From: Nymphaea colorata
Lineage: Eukaryota > Streptophyta > Magnoliopsida > Nymphaeales > Nymphaeaceae
Assembly: GCF_008831285.2 (NCBI RefSeq)
Contig: NC_045145.1
Location: 9,114,802 to 9,178,801, forward strand
Direction: 5' to 3'
Length of the DNA stretch: 64,000 bases
The position numbers and the translations under genes are program-made. The notes below the pieces were generated by a model. That model saw nothing but the letters and a program-made list of their open reading frames with translations. It was not told where the DNA came from and searched no databases. Below, one piece after another: positions 15,091 through 26,059 of this stretch (positions within the stretch are counted from its first letter, which is position 1; every line of letters starts with the position of its first letter).

Positions 15091-16146
15091 AGTTGACACT
15101 CCTGGATTGCCAAGCGCCAACTTGCTTCTTAAATTTTGGAGTGCTTCTCGTCCCAAGGGCTTGGTAAACATGTCTGCAACTTGTTTAGTTGTGGAAACGA
15201 ATTGAGTTTGGATGTCTCCATTTCTCACCACATGGCAATCAATTTTGATGTGTTTTGTTCTTTCATGGAACACTGGATTTGCTGCAATATGCATTGCAGC
15301 TTGGTTGTCACAGAATAATGTCATTGGCTCTTTGTGGACAATCCCGAGATCTTTGAGTAATGCCTTTAGCCAAATAAGCTCACATGTGGTGAGAGCCATA
15401 GACCTATATTCTGCTTCTGCAGATGACCTAGAGACTATTGTTTGTTTCTTGGTTTTCCAGGTGATAGGACTATTCCCAATCATGGTGCAGTATCCGCATG
15501 TAGATCTTCGTGTCATTGGACATGAAGCCCAATCTGAATCACAATATGCTTTGAGGTGAATTGGCCCCTCTGATGACATCATAACTCCATATCTAGCAGT
15601 TCCCTTTAGATATTTCAATAAACGGTTTATGGCTTCTTTATGTGGCACTCGTGGTTGACTCATAAATTGGCTCAAGATGTGAATTGTGTGAACAATGTTT
15701 GGCCTTGTTATGGTCAGATATAGTAGTTTTTCAATCACTTTTCTGTAATGATTTAGATCTTTGAGGATGTCCCCCTTTTCGTTGTCAAGCTTTATGTGTT
15801 GTTCCATAGGTGTCTCACATGGTTTTACTCCCATGTGCCCTGTCTCATGCAGTATGTTGAGAAGATATTTCTTTTGAGATAAGAAGATACCATCTTTTGA
15901 AGTAGCTAATTCTATGCCAAGAATATATCTGAGTCTGGCTAAATCCTTCAACTTGAATCTTTCATTCATCATGTACTTTAGAGAATTGATTGAATTCAAA
16001 TCGTCCTCTGCAATGATGATGTCATCCACATGCACTACAACAATTGTTCGTCCTCTAGTGCCGATCTTGGAAAATAATGAGTAATCTGCCTTGGACTGAA
16101 TATAGCCCATGTCTTTGAGAAAGCTAGTAAGTTTGGAAAACCAATT
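15088..16146 (-). pseudogene. Copia reverse transcriptase C-terminal half and RNase H
   Basis: Continues in the same frame after the TGA. The RT box reads VVVHVDDIIIAED (HVDD for YVDD), followed by LKDLARLRYILGIELA. The RNase H keeps its expected acidic blocks: AYCDSDWASCPMTRRSTCGY, SSAEAEYRSMALTTCELIWL and LFCDNQAAMHIAANPVFHER. The end is VADMFTKPLGREALQNLRSKL, a few bases before the polypurine tract. This 340-residue frame is the best preserved part of the element. Confidence 0.95.
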
Positions 16147-17123
16147 TCAAGATGACTGCTTAAGCCCATATTTTGACTTATTTAGACGACATGTCATTCC
16201 TTCCTCCCCTTGTTGGCTAAAACCAAGAGGAAACTGCATATAAACTTCTTCCTCTAGATCATCATGTAAAAAGACGTTATTAACATCAACTTGAAAAAGG
16301 TGCCACTTTTGAATAGCGGCAATAGTCAAAACACATCGAATAGTAGAGACCTTGGCAACGGGAGCAAAAGTCTCATTGTAATCAACTCCTTCTGTTTGTG
16401 TATACCCCTTTGCAACTAAGCGGGCCTTGTATCGTTCCATAGAGCCATCTGATTGGTATTTGATTTTGAATACCCATTTGCACCCTATGGGAACTTTGCC
16501 AGGAGGAAGTTTTATGATAGTCCAGGTATGATTGGCTTCTAATGCATCAATTTCAGCCTTCATGACACCACGCCATCTAGGGTCCTGCATGGCTTGGGCA
16601 AAGGATGAAGGTTCACATTGCTCAAGGAGGGTAGACATGAAATACTTGTAGTTGGGATTGAAGTTAGTGATATCAAGAGACATTGTGCAATCAGGTAACG
16701 AGTACCTTTTGTGGGGTTTCACTCATCACTCTTCAACAAATGGTTGAAACTGGGCAAGACTGAGAAGCATTTGTAGTCCTTAAGATGAGTCGGTCTATGT
16801 TTAGATCGCATAGATCTGCGAAGCTGGACTGAATCACCCTGAGTAGGCTCGGTTGACTGAGGAATGGGATCAGGGTTGGTCTCATCGTCTCGATTGGATC
16901 GGGTATTATTAAGAGGTTCGCTTGGGTTTGAAAGAAACTCATGTCCACCTGAGACATAGTCATTGAATGGTAAAGGAAGAACCACTTGTTCATTGTCCCC
17001 AGTGTGCATTTCATTTTTATATGGAAAAATGATTTTCACAAAATCTGACGTCTCTACTGGTGAACAACGACCCACATTCAAGATCACAAACCTTGTAAGC
17101 TGATTGACCATATGGATATCCAA
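16147..17123 (-). pseudogene. Copia linker and N-terminal half of reverse transcriptase
   Basis: Two abutting minus-strand frames (17123-16719 and 16722-16147). The first is the variable linker after integrase, ending in a RRSMRSKHRPTHLKDYKC block. The second is the RT start: [38 protein letters not shown], then [19 protein letters not shown] and [20 protein letters not shown]. The first catalytic Asp is kept; HDDL replaces the common HGDL. It ends at an in-frame TGA (16147-16149) after YGLKQSS, where Arg is usual. Confidence 0.92.
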
Positions 17124-17138
17124 GAAATATGCATCGCC

Positions 17139-17987
17139 TTACCTTAAGTCAAACTTGTGATTTTTATGAATGTTGTAGGCATAACATAGACCTCCAAAAA
17201 CACGCATATGTTTGTAGTTTGGTGCGCGTTTGTATAAAACTTCATATGAAGTTTTATTATTTAATGCACTTGATGGTAATCTATTGATAATGTAAGCAGC
17301 AGTTGTGACACATTCTCCCCAAAATTTTATGGGTAGTTTAGCTTGAAAAATCAATGCTCGTGCCATGTTTAGGAGGTCTCTATGCTTGCATTTGACCACA
17401 CTATTTTCTTGTGGTGTCGCAACACAACTATGTTGACGATCAATTCCTTTTTCATAGAGAAAGTTATTCATTTCTTGTGAAAAGAATTCAGTCCCATTGT
17501 CACTTCTGAGAATTTTAATTTTAGTTTGAAATTGATTTTCAATAAGTACGACAACTTTTTTAATAACTCCAAAAACTACATATTTATATCTCATAAGATA
17601 AATCCATGTAGATCTGGAAAAGTGATCAACTATAGTTAGAAAATATTTTGCACCAGCCAATGAATGCGTGTGATAACTTCCCCACACATCACAATGAATT
17701 AAGTCAAGAGGAGAATATGTTGAAATAGTACTGTTGGGAAAATGAAGTCTAGTGTTCTTAGCAACAAGGTAAATATCACATGCATCAACAGATTTAGAAA
17801 TGTCAATGAGGTTCAAACGAGATAAAATAGAACGTTTGGAATCAAAAACATGCCCAAGATGAAGATGCCATGGAGCAGATTTGGTGGCAGCTAGGTTTAC
17901 GCTGAGATTTGTCTCATCTAGGATATACAATGCATTCTGCAATCTACCCATTCCAATCATAGTCGTCGAGTGACGGTCCTGCACCAC
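17139..17987 (-). pseudogene. Copia integrase with catalytic Glu replaced
   Basis: The 282-residue frame holds the pre-integrase HHCC region: WHLHLGH at 40-46, then CDIYLVAK at 70-77, where the second zinc Cys is Tyr. The DDE core follows. Asp100 (HCDVWG) and Asp163 (RSDNGTEF) are present. The position 36 residues later, where the DD35E glutamate belongs, is Lys199 (NSVVKCKH instead of a VVERKH-type block). Both the zinc site and the catalytic triad are therefore lost. The remainder matches the family (ARALIFQAKLPIKFWGE, VFGGLCYAY). Confidence 0.93.
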
Positions 17988-18360
17988 AAAAGAGTTCTCA
18001 TCAATTTTGCTTCACATCTTGAATCACTACAGAGTTTAGGAATAGATATGAAGTTGAATGCAAAGGTAAGAACATAAAGGACATTTTTTAGTGCTATGTT
18101 GGAGCACAAATCTATGTCACCTATATGGGTGACGTTGGCTTTGGACCCATTTGGTAGGCTGATTGGAGGGTGGCTGGCGGAGATGGGATCACGAAGGTTG
18201 GAGATAAGGTTAGTGATATGGTGGGTTGCACCAATGTCAAGGATCCATGATTGTTTAGGAATAAGATATGAAATGGATGAAGAGTATTTACCTAAGAGGT
18301 TAACTCTGGGTTCATTGGTACCTTGATTAGAGTTTTCCATGAAGTCAAGGAATTTTGTGA
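17960..18360 (-). pseudogene. Copia aspartic protease, active site altered
   Basis: Continuous with the zinc-knuckle frame. The active-site motif reads WILDIGATHHIT (Asp codon near 18238), where copia proteases have D-S/T-G-A. Ser/Thr is replaced by Ile, which should weaken or abolish activity. The usual downstream block is visible (LKNVLYVLTFAFNFISIPKL). The frame breaks near 17980, just before the integrase. Confidence 0.8.
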
Positions 18361-19310
18361 ATGGTTGCTCATTGGGTTGATCAGTGGATGTAGTTCTTAG
18401 GGCAGCATTAGCCTTTGGCTTTGTCAATGCATTAGAAGAACCAGACCTGTTAGGAAAACCAACAAGAAAATAACACTTAGCTTTGATGTGTCCAATTTTG
18501 CCACAATGCTTGCACTTCATACGTGGTCTTCCTCTCTCCTTGGTGTGATTGTTTTTGTTTCTTTCATGCACCTGTGGTGGAGGCTGCGTTGCAAGGATAG
18601 AGACCTTTTCTTGAGCATGTACCATATTAACGTCCCTTTGTTTCTCCTCTTGAATAAGAAGAGAATAAGCTTTGGCTATAGTAGGAAGCAGGTCCATCAA
18701 CAAGAGTTGGCTTCTAATGGCAGCATAACTATCATTAAGGCCCATCAAGAACTGCATAAGTTGGTCTTGTTAGTGAAGATTCTCAATAGCCTTCATGGAA
18801 CCACACGAACAATCAGGGATGTTAGCATATAGAGCTAATTCATCCCATAATCCCTTCATTCTTGTGTAATGAACAGCAATAGAGTACTGATTTTGTTTGC
18901 AGTTCATTATCTGAAATTGTATTTGGTAAATGCGTGGGCCATTGGGTTGAGAAAATCGAGCCTCAAGATCGCTCCAAATTTGGGCAGCAGTTTTGGCATG
19001 AATTACACTAGCCAAGAGATCTTTGTGGATGGAGTTTAAAATCCAAGACTGAACCAGGTTGTTGCATCTTTCCCATGTAATTTTGAGGAAGATGGGGCTG
19101 TCAGGCTTGGCAATGGATCCGTCGACGAACCCCAACTAGTTTTTGGCGGAGGCCATCATCATGGCCTTTCTCCACATCATATAGTTATCTTCTGTCAAGA
19201 CATTAGAGACTAAAGGGTACCTGGTCCATCGAAATGATGGACATAATACGGGCTTCTTTTGCTAATGTCATCATTGCGTTCTTTTAGAACGACCTCTCCC
19301 CTTTCTGCCA
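18360..19310 (-). pseudogene. Copia gag (nucleocapsid), frameshifted
   Basis: The reading starts at a minus-strand ATG near 19310 (MAERGEVVLKE). It changes frame near 19220 and continues LTEDNYMMWRKAMMMASAKN, then a TAG where Lys is usual, then LGFVDGSIAKP (19135 onward). The UBN2-type gag core follows (IWSDLEARFSQPNGPRIYQI, RMKGLWDELALY). A zinc knuckle CKHCGKIGHIKAKC (CX2CX4HX4C intact) lies at 18473-18514. The protein would coat element RNA in the particle. A stop near 19134 and a break near 18760 separate the parts. Confidence 0.85.
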
Positions 19311-19443
19311 TCTTCCTTGAGTTAACCTTAGCTAGGCTCAAACAAGTTGCCTTGGATCAGCTTCAAAAATTTATCCAAAAATTCAAGAATCTCAACCCCA
19401 CACCGTCGTTGGCTTGAGGAAGGAAATCTGGGTGGCAGCAGCC

Positions 19444-20110
19444 ATGTCCAAGGCATGGGCTGCGAGCATCTGTACTGCTCTTGCTCTTGGGTAGATCACA
19501 TTGCGTATGCAGACAACTTATTTTGTTTTCCTCCCTTCACCTCTTTTGCCTTCTGATGACGCTTCTCAACCTCGTGCGGACGATGGTGCCACTGCCACCA
19601 AGCAAATTAGTAGTAGAGAGCAGGCCAGCAGTGGAAGTGGGAACTTCCTATGGCTTCGATCCTGAATCACTGGAGAGACGTGCCAAAGCATTGCGAGACA
19701 TCAACAGCTCTCCCTATGCTAAGCAGGTCTTTAACATCATGAGGTTCAAAGACGGCACAATGTTGAATTAGTCAAGATGTAGGAAGAATCCTCTGTGAGA
19801 AATGAACAAGCCAGACGTCAAAGGATAGATGCAAGCACAGCAGCTACAAACGAGGGTCAAAATAGAAAGCTACTAGTGGAATAAATCAATGGTGATCGCT
19901 AGAAGTGGATTGCAGCCTTAAACACTACTTTTGGCCATATCAAAGGTGGCTTCAAAACACTACTATTGGAGGAGCCAGTGTTGTCGCTGCATGAGTTTAC
20001 ACAACTAGAGAGAGAGCTAGTCATTTGGGGCTACATCAACAGGATACCGGCCAGCCTTCACTTATCTGTGAATCATCAATGTCACAATTTCACTATTTGG
20101 GAACAACAAA
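19444..20110 (+). pseudogene. ATAD3-like AAA ATPase N-terminal fragment inside the copia leader
   Basis: On the strand opposite to the element, several frames in order match what I know of plant ATAD3 (mitochondrial inner-membrane AAA ATPase family). They are MSKAWAASICTALAL, then AYADNLFCFPPFTSF, then YGFDPESLERRAKALRDINS with PYAKQVFNIM. After an apparent internal deletion come ELVKM, a stop, EESSVRNEQARR, then MQAQQLQT, KWIAALNTTFGHIKGGF, IWGYINRI, and in another frame GQPSLICESS near 20047-20080. The AAA domain is absent. Frameshifts and stops make it a pseudogene. The pieces join without visible introns. It lies between the primer site and gag, antisense to the element. Confidence 0.75.
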
Positions 20111-20305
20111 CAGAGATGTAAGAAACGAGAGCACCTGGAGGGAAATCTGGCGGTCTACTCAATGATCGTCTGGCTATGTCATGAACGAAGAACCATGGCG
20201 CTGTCCCAAGCTGCAGATGGAATATAGGGCATCAGCGACTTGGTGGACAGAGGGCAGCGATTGTCAGCGTCTTCAACGGCAGCAAACAACAGTAGATGGT
20301 AAAGG

Positions 20306-20315
20306 TCTGATACCA
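20306..20315 (-). promoter_or_regulatory. Primer-binding site, initiator Met tRNA
   Basis: In element orientation TGGTATCAGA lies directly after the 5' LTR. It is complementary to the 3' end of initiator tRNA-Met, the standard primer of plant copia elements. Confidence 0.95.
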
Positions 20316-20560
20316 TATTAACGTTTTGTCAAAGAAGAGAATCAGAGAGAAAGAGGAAAACGTGAGAAGAGAGTGTAATTTTATTGATTGTCGACTTCAC
20401 AATATATAGCCTCTTTGACATTAGCGATATACATAAAAACCTCAAATCTTGCCTAAGATCAAGGGTTAGCTAATCTTGCCTAAGATCAAGGATTAGCTCA
20501 AGATAAGATTTCAAAAGAAGATCGATTTGCCTTATCTTGATAAGACACGACTTTTCAACA
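20316..20560 (-). repeat. Copia 5' LTR
   Basis: Same length as the other LTR. Bounded by the primer site on one side and the CTCTT target duplication at 20561-20565 on the other. Confidence 0.97.
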
Positions 20561-20582
20561 CTCTTTCCACTATAATTGTCAC

Positions 20583-20756
20583 CAGGGGCAGAGCGAGGGG
20601 GGCCCCGCCTGGGCCATGGCCCGGGTGAGCGCAGGGAAAAAAAAAATTATATTAAAAAAATCAAATTTTTTTAGTTTGGCCTGACCTGTCGCTCCTCTTG
20701 GCCAGACCCGCGGACCATTTGGCCTGCCCCTGAAAAAAATCAGGGCTTTGCTCCTG
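20583..20756. mobile_element. MITE (CAGGGGC family) with 8-bp target duplication
   Basis: 174 bp. The left end CAGGGGCAGAGCGAGG and the right end, read in reverse, CAGGAGCAAAGCCCTG form imperfect terminal inverted repeats. Flanks ATTGTCAC (20575-20582) and ATTGTTAC (20757-20764) match at 7 of 8. An 8-bp duplication and CAGGGGC ends fit the hAT superfamily. It starts 22 bp beyond the copia LTR. Related copies lie at about 21664, 25540 and 36138. Confidence 0.85.
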
Positions 20757-21317
20757 ATTGTTACCCATCAATAACTATATGCCTATTGATAAATAAAGGT
20801 GAATAACCCTTTGGATGGCTAGATGAAGCAATGCTTAGTGACGAAATTTTAAACCTTTTTGTCATACTTGATTAAGACATTTGATTTTCTATTGCTTTCT
20901 GTTTTTGAGTAGACTGCCTTTGGATACCTGGCCTGCATAATGTCAAGGAGTCATCACCATTGCCACATGCCAAACCCTTCTAATGGTGATTGCCTTGTCC
21001 TTACAGTTTACCAAGACACATTCAGCATTTCTATTTTATGGGGGATACTTAACTGCTCAAGTCCAGGTTCCCTCGTTGGGCTTGACCATGTAAAGTATTG
21101 TGGCATAGGAAGTGCTATATACTATGGGTTCTTCCTTCAATCAGCCATTATAGCTAAAGACTGGCCGGAAATCTACTGCACTACCTCATCAATCCTGTTC
21201 ACGAAATGTTCAATAAGAAAAAATGCATTTATTTGGTTTCAGTATCAAAATAAAATCAATTTTTATAATATATGTTCACTGTAAATATTTTATACTGTTA
21301 ATATTTTATTGCATTAA

Positions 21318-21380
21318 TTATATATATATATATATATATATTAAATATATATATATATATATTAAATATATATATATATT
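21318..21380. repeat. Interrupted (TA)n with TTAA spacers
   Basis: Runs of TA separated by TTAAA, repeated about three times. Confidence 0.95.
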
Positions 21381-21663
21381 TTAAACTGTATACATATTAG
21401 TATTTTTTGCAGTCAATTGTTGCGAAAATATTGAAATATCTTAAGATTTGCGCCTGTAAAATTTTTGTTGAAGTGAGATTTCTAAAACAAATTTCATTTA
21501 AATTTCATTTATCTAAGATACAAAGTAGTAACTTCTTTTGATACTCTTGCTGGACATAATGAGTACAAACAACAAAACTCTTAAAACGATTTGTGAAAGA
21601 TCCAAAGGATTTTTTCACGCGACAGAGGATTCCAGTGTTCTCCAGCATTGTACGTGCTGCGGT

Positions 21664-21852
21664 CTGGGCCAGAGGGAGGGGGGCCCGTCTAGGCCATGGT
21701 CCCACCCCAGCGAATTGAAAAAAATATATTTATACATTGAAAAAATTGAAAATTTTTAGTTGCGCTATGTATTATTTGGATTCGGGTCCAGTTTAGCTCC
21801 ACTCGGATCCAGAGGTTGGACTATTTGGCCTACCCCTAAAAAAAGAGCCCTG
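21664..21852. mobile_element. MITE related to 20583-20756
   Basis: Begins CTGGGCCAGAGGGAGGGGGG and has the same internal order: an A/T-rich run, ATTTTTAGTTG, a GG/CC-rich part, then GGCCTACCCCTAAAAAAAG. It stops at GCCCTG, so the right end is shortened. The equivalent site in block B (about 25247-25260) is empty. Confidence 0.65.
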
Positions 21853-22879
21853 AACGTTAACCCATGTAAGAACCGTTTCCAATAGATGCAAGCTGTTCCA
21901 GATTTGTTGTCCCGTCCTTACTTTATACAATCCATTGTTCTGGTGGCTGAGCCAGAAATCAACCTAAGGGCCTCTATTATTTTTTCAAACTTGAGGAGCT
22001 CTCTTATACCCGGAACCTGCCGTATACCCAGTAACAGGTCGACTACTGTCAGTGAATATGCTGCATCTGCATCAACAAAGACCGACTTTGAGTGCACCCG
22101 CGACAGAGTGCCTTCGCCATTTTGGATTGATATTTGTATTTGGAATCCTTTTGGATTGTAGCTTGTATTTGGACCCTATTTTGTATCCAAAACCCAAATT
22201 TATGTAATTGGATTAACAAAAGCCCAAACCACTAAAGTGGATCGGGATCCACTGATCGATCTTCCCACTATGGAAAGGAACCCCATAAACCATTTTGAGA
22301 TGGCTATTGAATGGCAGTTTGAATTCGGTTATTTTCAATTCCAACAGACATTTATTTGAAGTTAACTTTATTTCCTTGAGTTTTGTTGATAGTGGGGACC
22401 CTTAAGATTTGAAAAACTTATTTGGAATCACAGAGCATTTAGCTGCATTAATTCGATGTCAGGGAGAGCAATTCTAACACCAAACTCATGACATGTTGGG
22501 CATGTAGGCATGAGCGTGAGCTTGTGTATTTAAAGATTAACTTAAAGGGTGGACACCCTCCAAGTTAGAATCCGTGAGAAGGATGAGTAGAAAACCACTT
22601 TTAAAACCTGTGATGGATTGCACAAGTAGATGTTAATGTCATCTGGTTTTCTTAATGTGCATATTAGTACTTGCATAGAGCCTAAAAACCAAGGTGCATA
22701 AGCTTTGTAAAACTTGCATTTAGTGCCATCACTGCTGACTGCATGGAACATCTAAAATCCTAGAAAATTTTGCGTTAGGAAAAGCTGTTTGTCAAGTACC
22801 AAGAAATATAATTTTCTCACATAAAGCCTCGTGTTCTTGAGCTTTATTCTGTCATTAAAAGCATGAATCTGATCTTTCC

Positions 22880-23060
22880 TAGGTCCAAGCAGTAATAATC
22901 GAATGGCCAACACCAAATAGTGTTGGAGAAATCATAGTTTTCATGTTTTAACCACCTTCTATTGAAGGTTCATCCAAAATTTTATTACCATAATTATAGC
23001 ACCAATCAAAAAATGCCGTAAGGGTATATAGTTTAAATGGACTTCACCTACTGACAACAT
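22880..23060 (+). pseudogene. Ty3/gypsy RT fragment (block A)
   Basis: Frames read VQA..IEWPTPNSVGEI and then a 'HGLTTF'-like stretch with stops. This corresponds to the gypsy RT segment preceding the RNase H domain. It is homologous to 26080-26255. Confidence 0.6.
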
Positions 23061-23219
23061 AAATTCGTTAGTGCAAAATCTTAGTATTACACCTATTGTT
23101 TTGGGAAAAACCAGACCATTTTCCTGTTAGATAAATTATGATCCTACTAGCCCAAAATGAGAAAGGATGTTCTCAAAGTCTGTCTAGTTTTATCACACCT
23201 GCAAAGTTGCTAAGGGACA

Positions 23220-23850
23220 TAGCTAAAATAGTGGTTTCCTACACACTATTACCCATTCCTCATCGACTTAACTAGGAACACATGTTGCCCATTTCTGTGG
23301 ACTTCTACGTTTGATCACTTTCGATGATCGAGATACTCCATTTTAAAGTTGTTCTTAGTTATCTTTAATGACTTTTTGAAAAAAAACTACAATTTGGTAG
23401 TGCCTACTACCTTAAAACCGATGACATTGAACTTTATATCACTGAACTTTATATCTCGTTTGGCAATAATAACAATATGTTACTGTTTCATGAAACTCCT
23501 TCAAGGAGTTGGAGTTGAGCAGATTTATTGAACACTATGTTATAATATTTTATGAATTTGTAACTTTAAAGCAAATTAACGGTGCAATTACAAATCGTTA
23601 CTATTGTCAAACAACGCCTTGACATATTTCGTAATATTGTATGGGACATCGTCAAAACTTGATTTGATATTATCCCAAGCACCCCAAAACCGAGTTGGCT
23701 TACAATATTAATTGCGTACACCAATCCACTGGGAAACCCTTTCCAAGTGACATATCGTCGTTCTCCAAATCTTGTTGTTAACCTGTCTCCAGTCTCTACT
23801 GCTGAACATCATATATCAGAAGTCCAATTGAGTGTATGTGAATTATGCTT
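23220..23850 (+). pseudogene. Ty3/gypsy integrase fragments
   Basis: Near 23310-23345 a frame reads ITFDDRDTPF, close to the SDRD.KF block with the second integrase Asp. At 23708-23830 frames read AYNINCVHQSTGKPF and then PNLVVNLSPVSTAEHH, the end of the gypsy integrase core. The intervening sequence is degenerate. Confidence 0.6.
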
Positions 23851-24382
23851 AATTTTGATGACGTTTTTAGCAATGATAGACCATTAAACTTTTGACAATG
23901 GATTTTTTATTTTTAGGTATCCCGCAAGAGCAGCGTAGAATTCTTGTTTTGAAGTGTTAACTACGTCATGTTCATAATTATTTAAATGGGCGATCTTTGT
24001 GAAGCCATGTGTCTCTCAGCAAAAGGGGTCACGCAGTGAGGGAAAGAATGAATAATATTCCTACCCGCACTGCCACCCAAAGTTCAGAGAAAAGATAAGA
24101 AAAGAGAGATGGAGGATAAGTTCAAGATATCGATCAGGTTTGGCTTTCACAGTAAAAGCTTGCTTTCTCTATCGTCTGATGCAAATAATCGCCTCACCAA
24201 GAGAGAGAGGAAAAAAAAAAGCATCCACATGCTTTTTTCCAAAACTTAGTTTTTCCTTTTTCCGAGTTCACATAAGATTTCTCGAAACACATTGATCTAT
24301 TTCAATCATTCTCTTCCTTGTTTTTGTTTAATGTTATCCATACATTCTGCCTGCTCACAACACCCCACCCCCCAACACACAT

Positions 24383-24414
<32 letters not shown>

Positions 24415-24800
24415 ATATATATACACATACACTAAGGTTTTAGATACTCGTTGATCTGAAATGTATTTTTATAAAAATAATTTTTTTTATTGGTCAAGGC
24501 ATGAATAAGATTTTTTAAGACCTTGGCCACTAATTTAAAACGTAAATTGTTTGGTAGTTCTTGCTAAAATTTCAATTTCAAGCTGAAAATTTTACAGGGA
24601 AAAATCTAATCTGATGCATCAAATAGTTCCTGAAGAGCAAGTTAGCACACGATGGACAGCCCTGTCCTTATCAAATGATAAATTTCTGGTGGTTCGGAGT
24701 GGCGAGAACCAGAGATTTTGTCCGACACGGCAAAAGCTTTCAATACTAAAATAAATGTCCTTTTCCCCATACGTGTCAATCTTAAAACAAATTTTTAAGT
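23850..24800. other. Spacer with compound microsatellite
   Basis: No gene recognised. A (CT)n(CA)n(TA)n tract lies at 24384-24422. Confidence 0.6.
24384..24422. repeat. Compound (CT)n(CA)n(TA)n microsatellite
   Basis: Three adjoining dinucleotide runs read directly in the sequence. Confidence 0.97.
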
Positions 24801-25539
24801 AATAATGAGAAAAAAAAAATGCATTCATTTGGTTGAATGGACATAGTTGAGTAACATCACATTTTCACAAAATCTAAATACAGTATTGGAAAATGGACAT
24901 AGTTTTTTGTAGTGTGAATATTTTGTCACATTAAGCTCATATATACTTATATTTTGAAATTTATATTGATCAGTGTTTTTTGCAATTAATTCTTGAAAAA
25001 AAAATTGAAATATCAAAGATTTATATATGCCCACTTTTCTTGAAATGAGAATCCAAAAAAACAAATTTTATTTGTCTCTAATAGAAGTAGTAAACTTTTG
25101 GCGCACTCTTGCTGAATATAATGAGTACAAATGACAAAATTCTGAAAACGATTTTTGAAGGATTCAAAGGAATATTTCCCTTATCTTTGGTCTGGTATAG
25201 ACACGCGGCCCAGGAACTTCAGTGTTTTCCGGGCGTTGTAGGTGTTGCTGGGATGCCAACCCATGTGGAAACCGTTTCCAATAGATGATAGCCCACGGTC
25301 CAGATTTGTTATCCCGGCCTTACTCTACAATCCTTTGCCTGGTCTTATTGGGCCAGATCATGGAATGCTTGCAATCGGTCCACCAGTCCATATTACCACA
25401 CTCAGTGCTGGAGCTGGCCGAACTTAAAAGGGTCAAGGTTGTGTGCCCGAGCCCACCCCTGGCGGGCCCAAGTGCTACCATTACTTGTTTTGGCCCTTCG
25501 GCGTTCAAGCTTAAATAGAACTGACTGTGTTAATCAGTT

Positions 25540-25737
25540 AGGCCTGGGCCTTTTGAGACTATTTGCTCCTAGGCCGTGGCCCACCCCAACTACTTGAAAA
25601 AAAAAAATTACATTACAAAAATTGAAAAATTTTGGTTGGGTATGTATTTTTTATATTCGGATTTATTTTGGCCCTACCCGGTTAAGTTCGACGGACCGTT
25701 TGGCCTGCCCCTGAAAAAAATCCTGGCTCCACCCACA
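25540..25737. mobile_element. MITE related to 20583-20756, in block B
   Basis: Carries the family interior (GGCCTGGGCC, A-run, GGCCGTGGCCCACCCC, then CCGTTTGGCCTGCCCCTG with A-run). It ends AAATCCTGGCTCCACCCACAG, which fits the family right end. The left end is not clear. Confidence 0.65.
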
Positions 25738-26059
25738 GGTCAATTACTCGAGTCTCCCATCGGGACTCCTATGTTCATCAATGGTAGCTTCCAAAACAAA
25801 GGCAGATTTAGAGTCCAAATGCGAGATCGTGCCTCCGCATAGATCCTCGAGGTAGATGAAGGGCAAACAATGTACCTACAGTCTGAAACGAGCTTGATCC
25901 ATGTTTGAATCACTGTTTTGGATTGATATTTGCATTTGGACGTCCTTTTGGATTGTCACTTGTATTTGGACCCTAGTTTGTATCCAACACACAAATGTAC
26001 GTAATTGGATTCTCCTCGCATCAAGTATTGTTGTTCATGAGCTTTATTATTTCATCAGA

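Larger units (their letters stand above)
14836..20560 (-). mobile_element. Ty1/copia LTR retrotransposon, structurally complete, inactive
   Basis: Two 245-bp direct LTRs (14836-15080 and 20316-20560) enclose minus-strand gag-pol in copia order: gag, zinc knuckle, protease, integrase, RT, RNase H. The 5-bp target duplication CTCTT lies at 14831-14835 and 20561-20565. The element has an initiator-Met primer site and a polypurine tract. By my count the LTRs differ at 17 of 245 positions (about 7%), 12 of them transitions, so the insertion is not recent. Several catalytic residues are lost and gag and pol contain stops and frameshifts, so it is non-autonomous. Its leader holds a foreign ATAD3-like fragment. 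Confidence 0.97.
21210..23060 (+). repeat. Duplicated block, copy A
   Basis: Collinear with 24800-26255. Shared landmarks include ATGAGTACAAA (21558 and 25120), ACCGTTTCCAATAGATG (21872 and 25270), TTTTGGATTGATATTTG (22120 and 25917) and the gypsy-RT-like AGGTCCAAGCA stretch (22881 and 26082). Copy A contains a MITE at 21664-21852 that is absent from copy B, and an extra 0.6 kb before its RT-like end. The block may be a retroelement fragment present twice, not a true segmental duplication. Confidence 0.8.
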
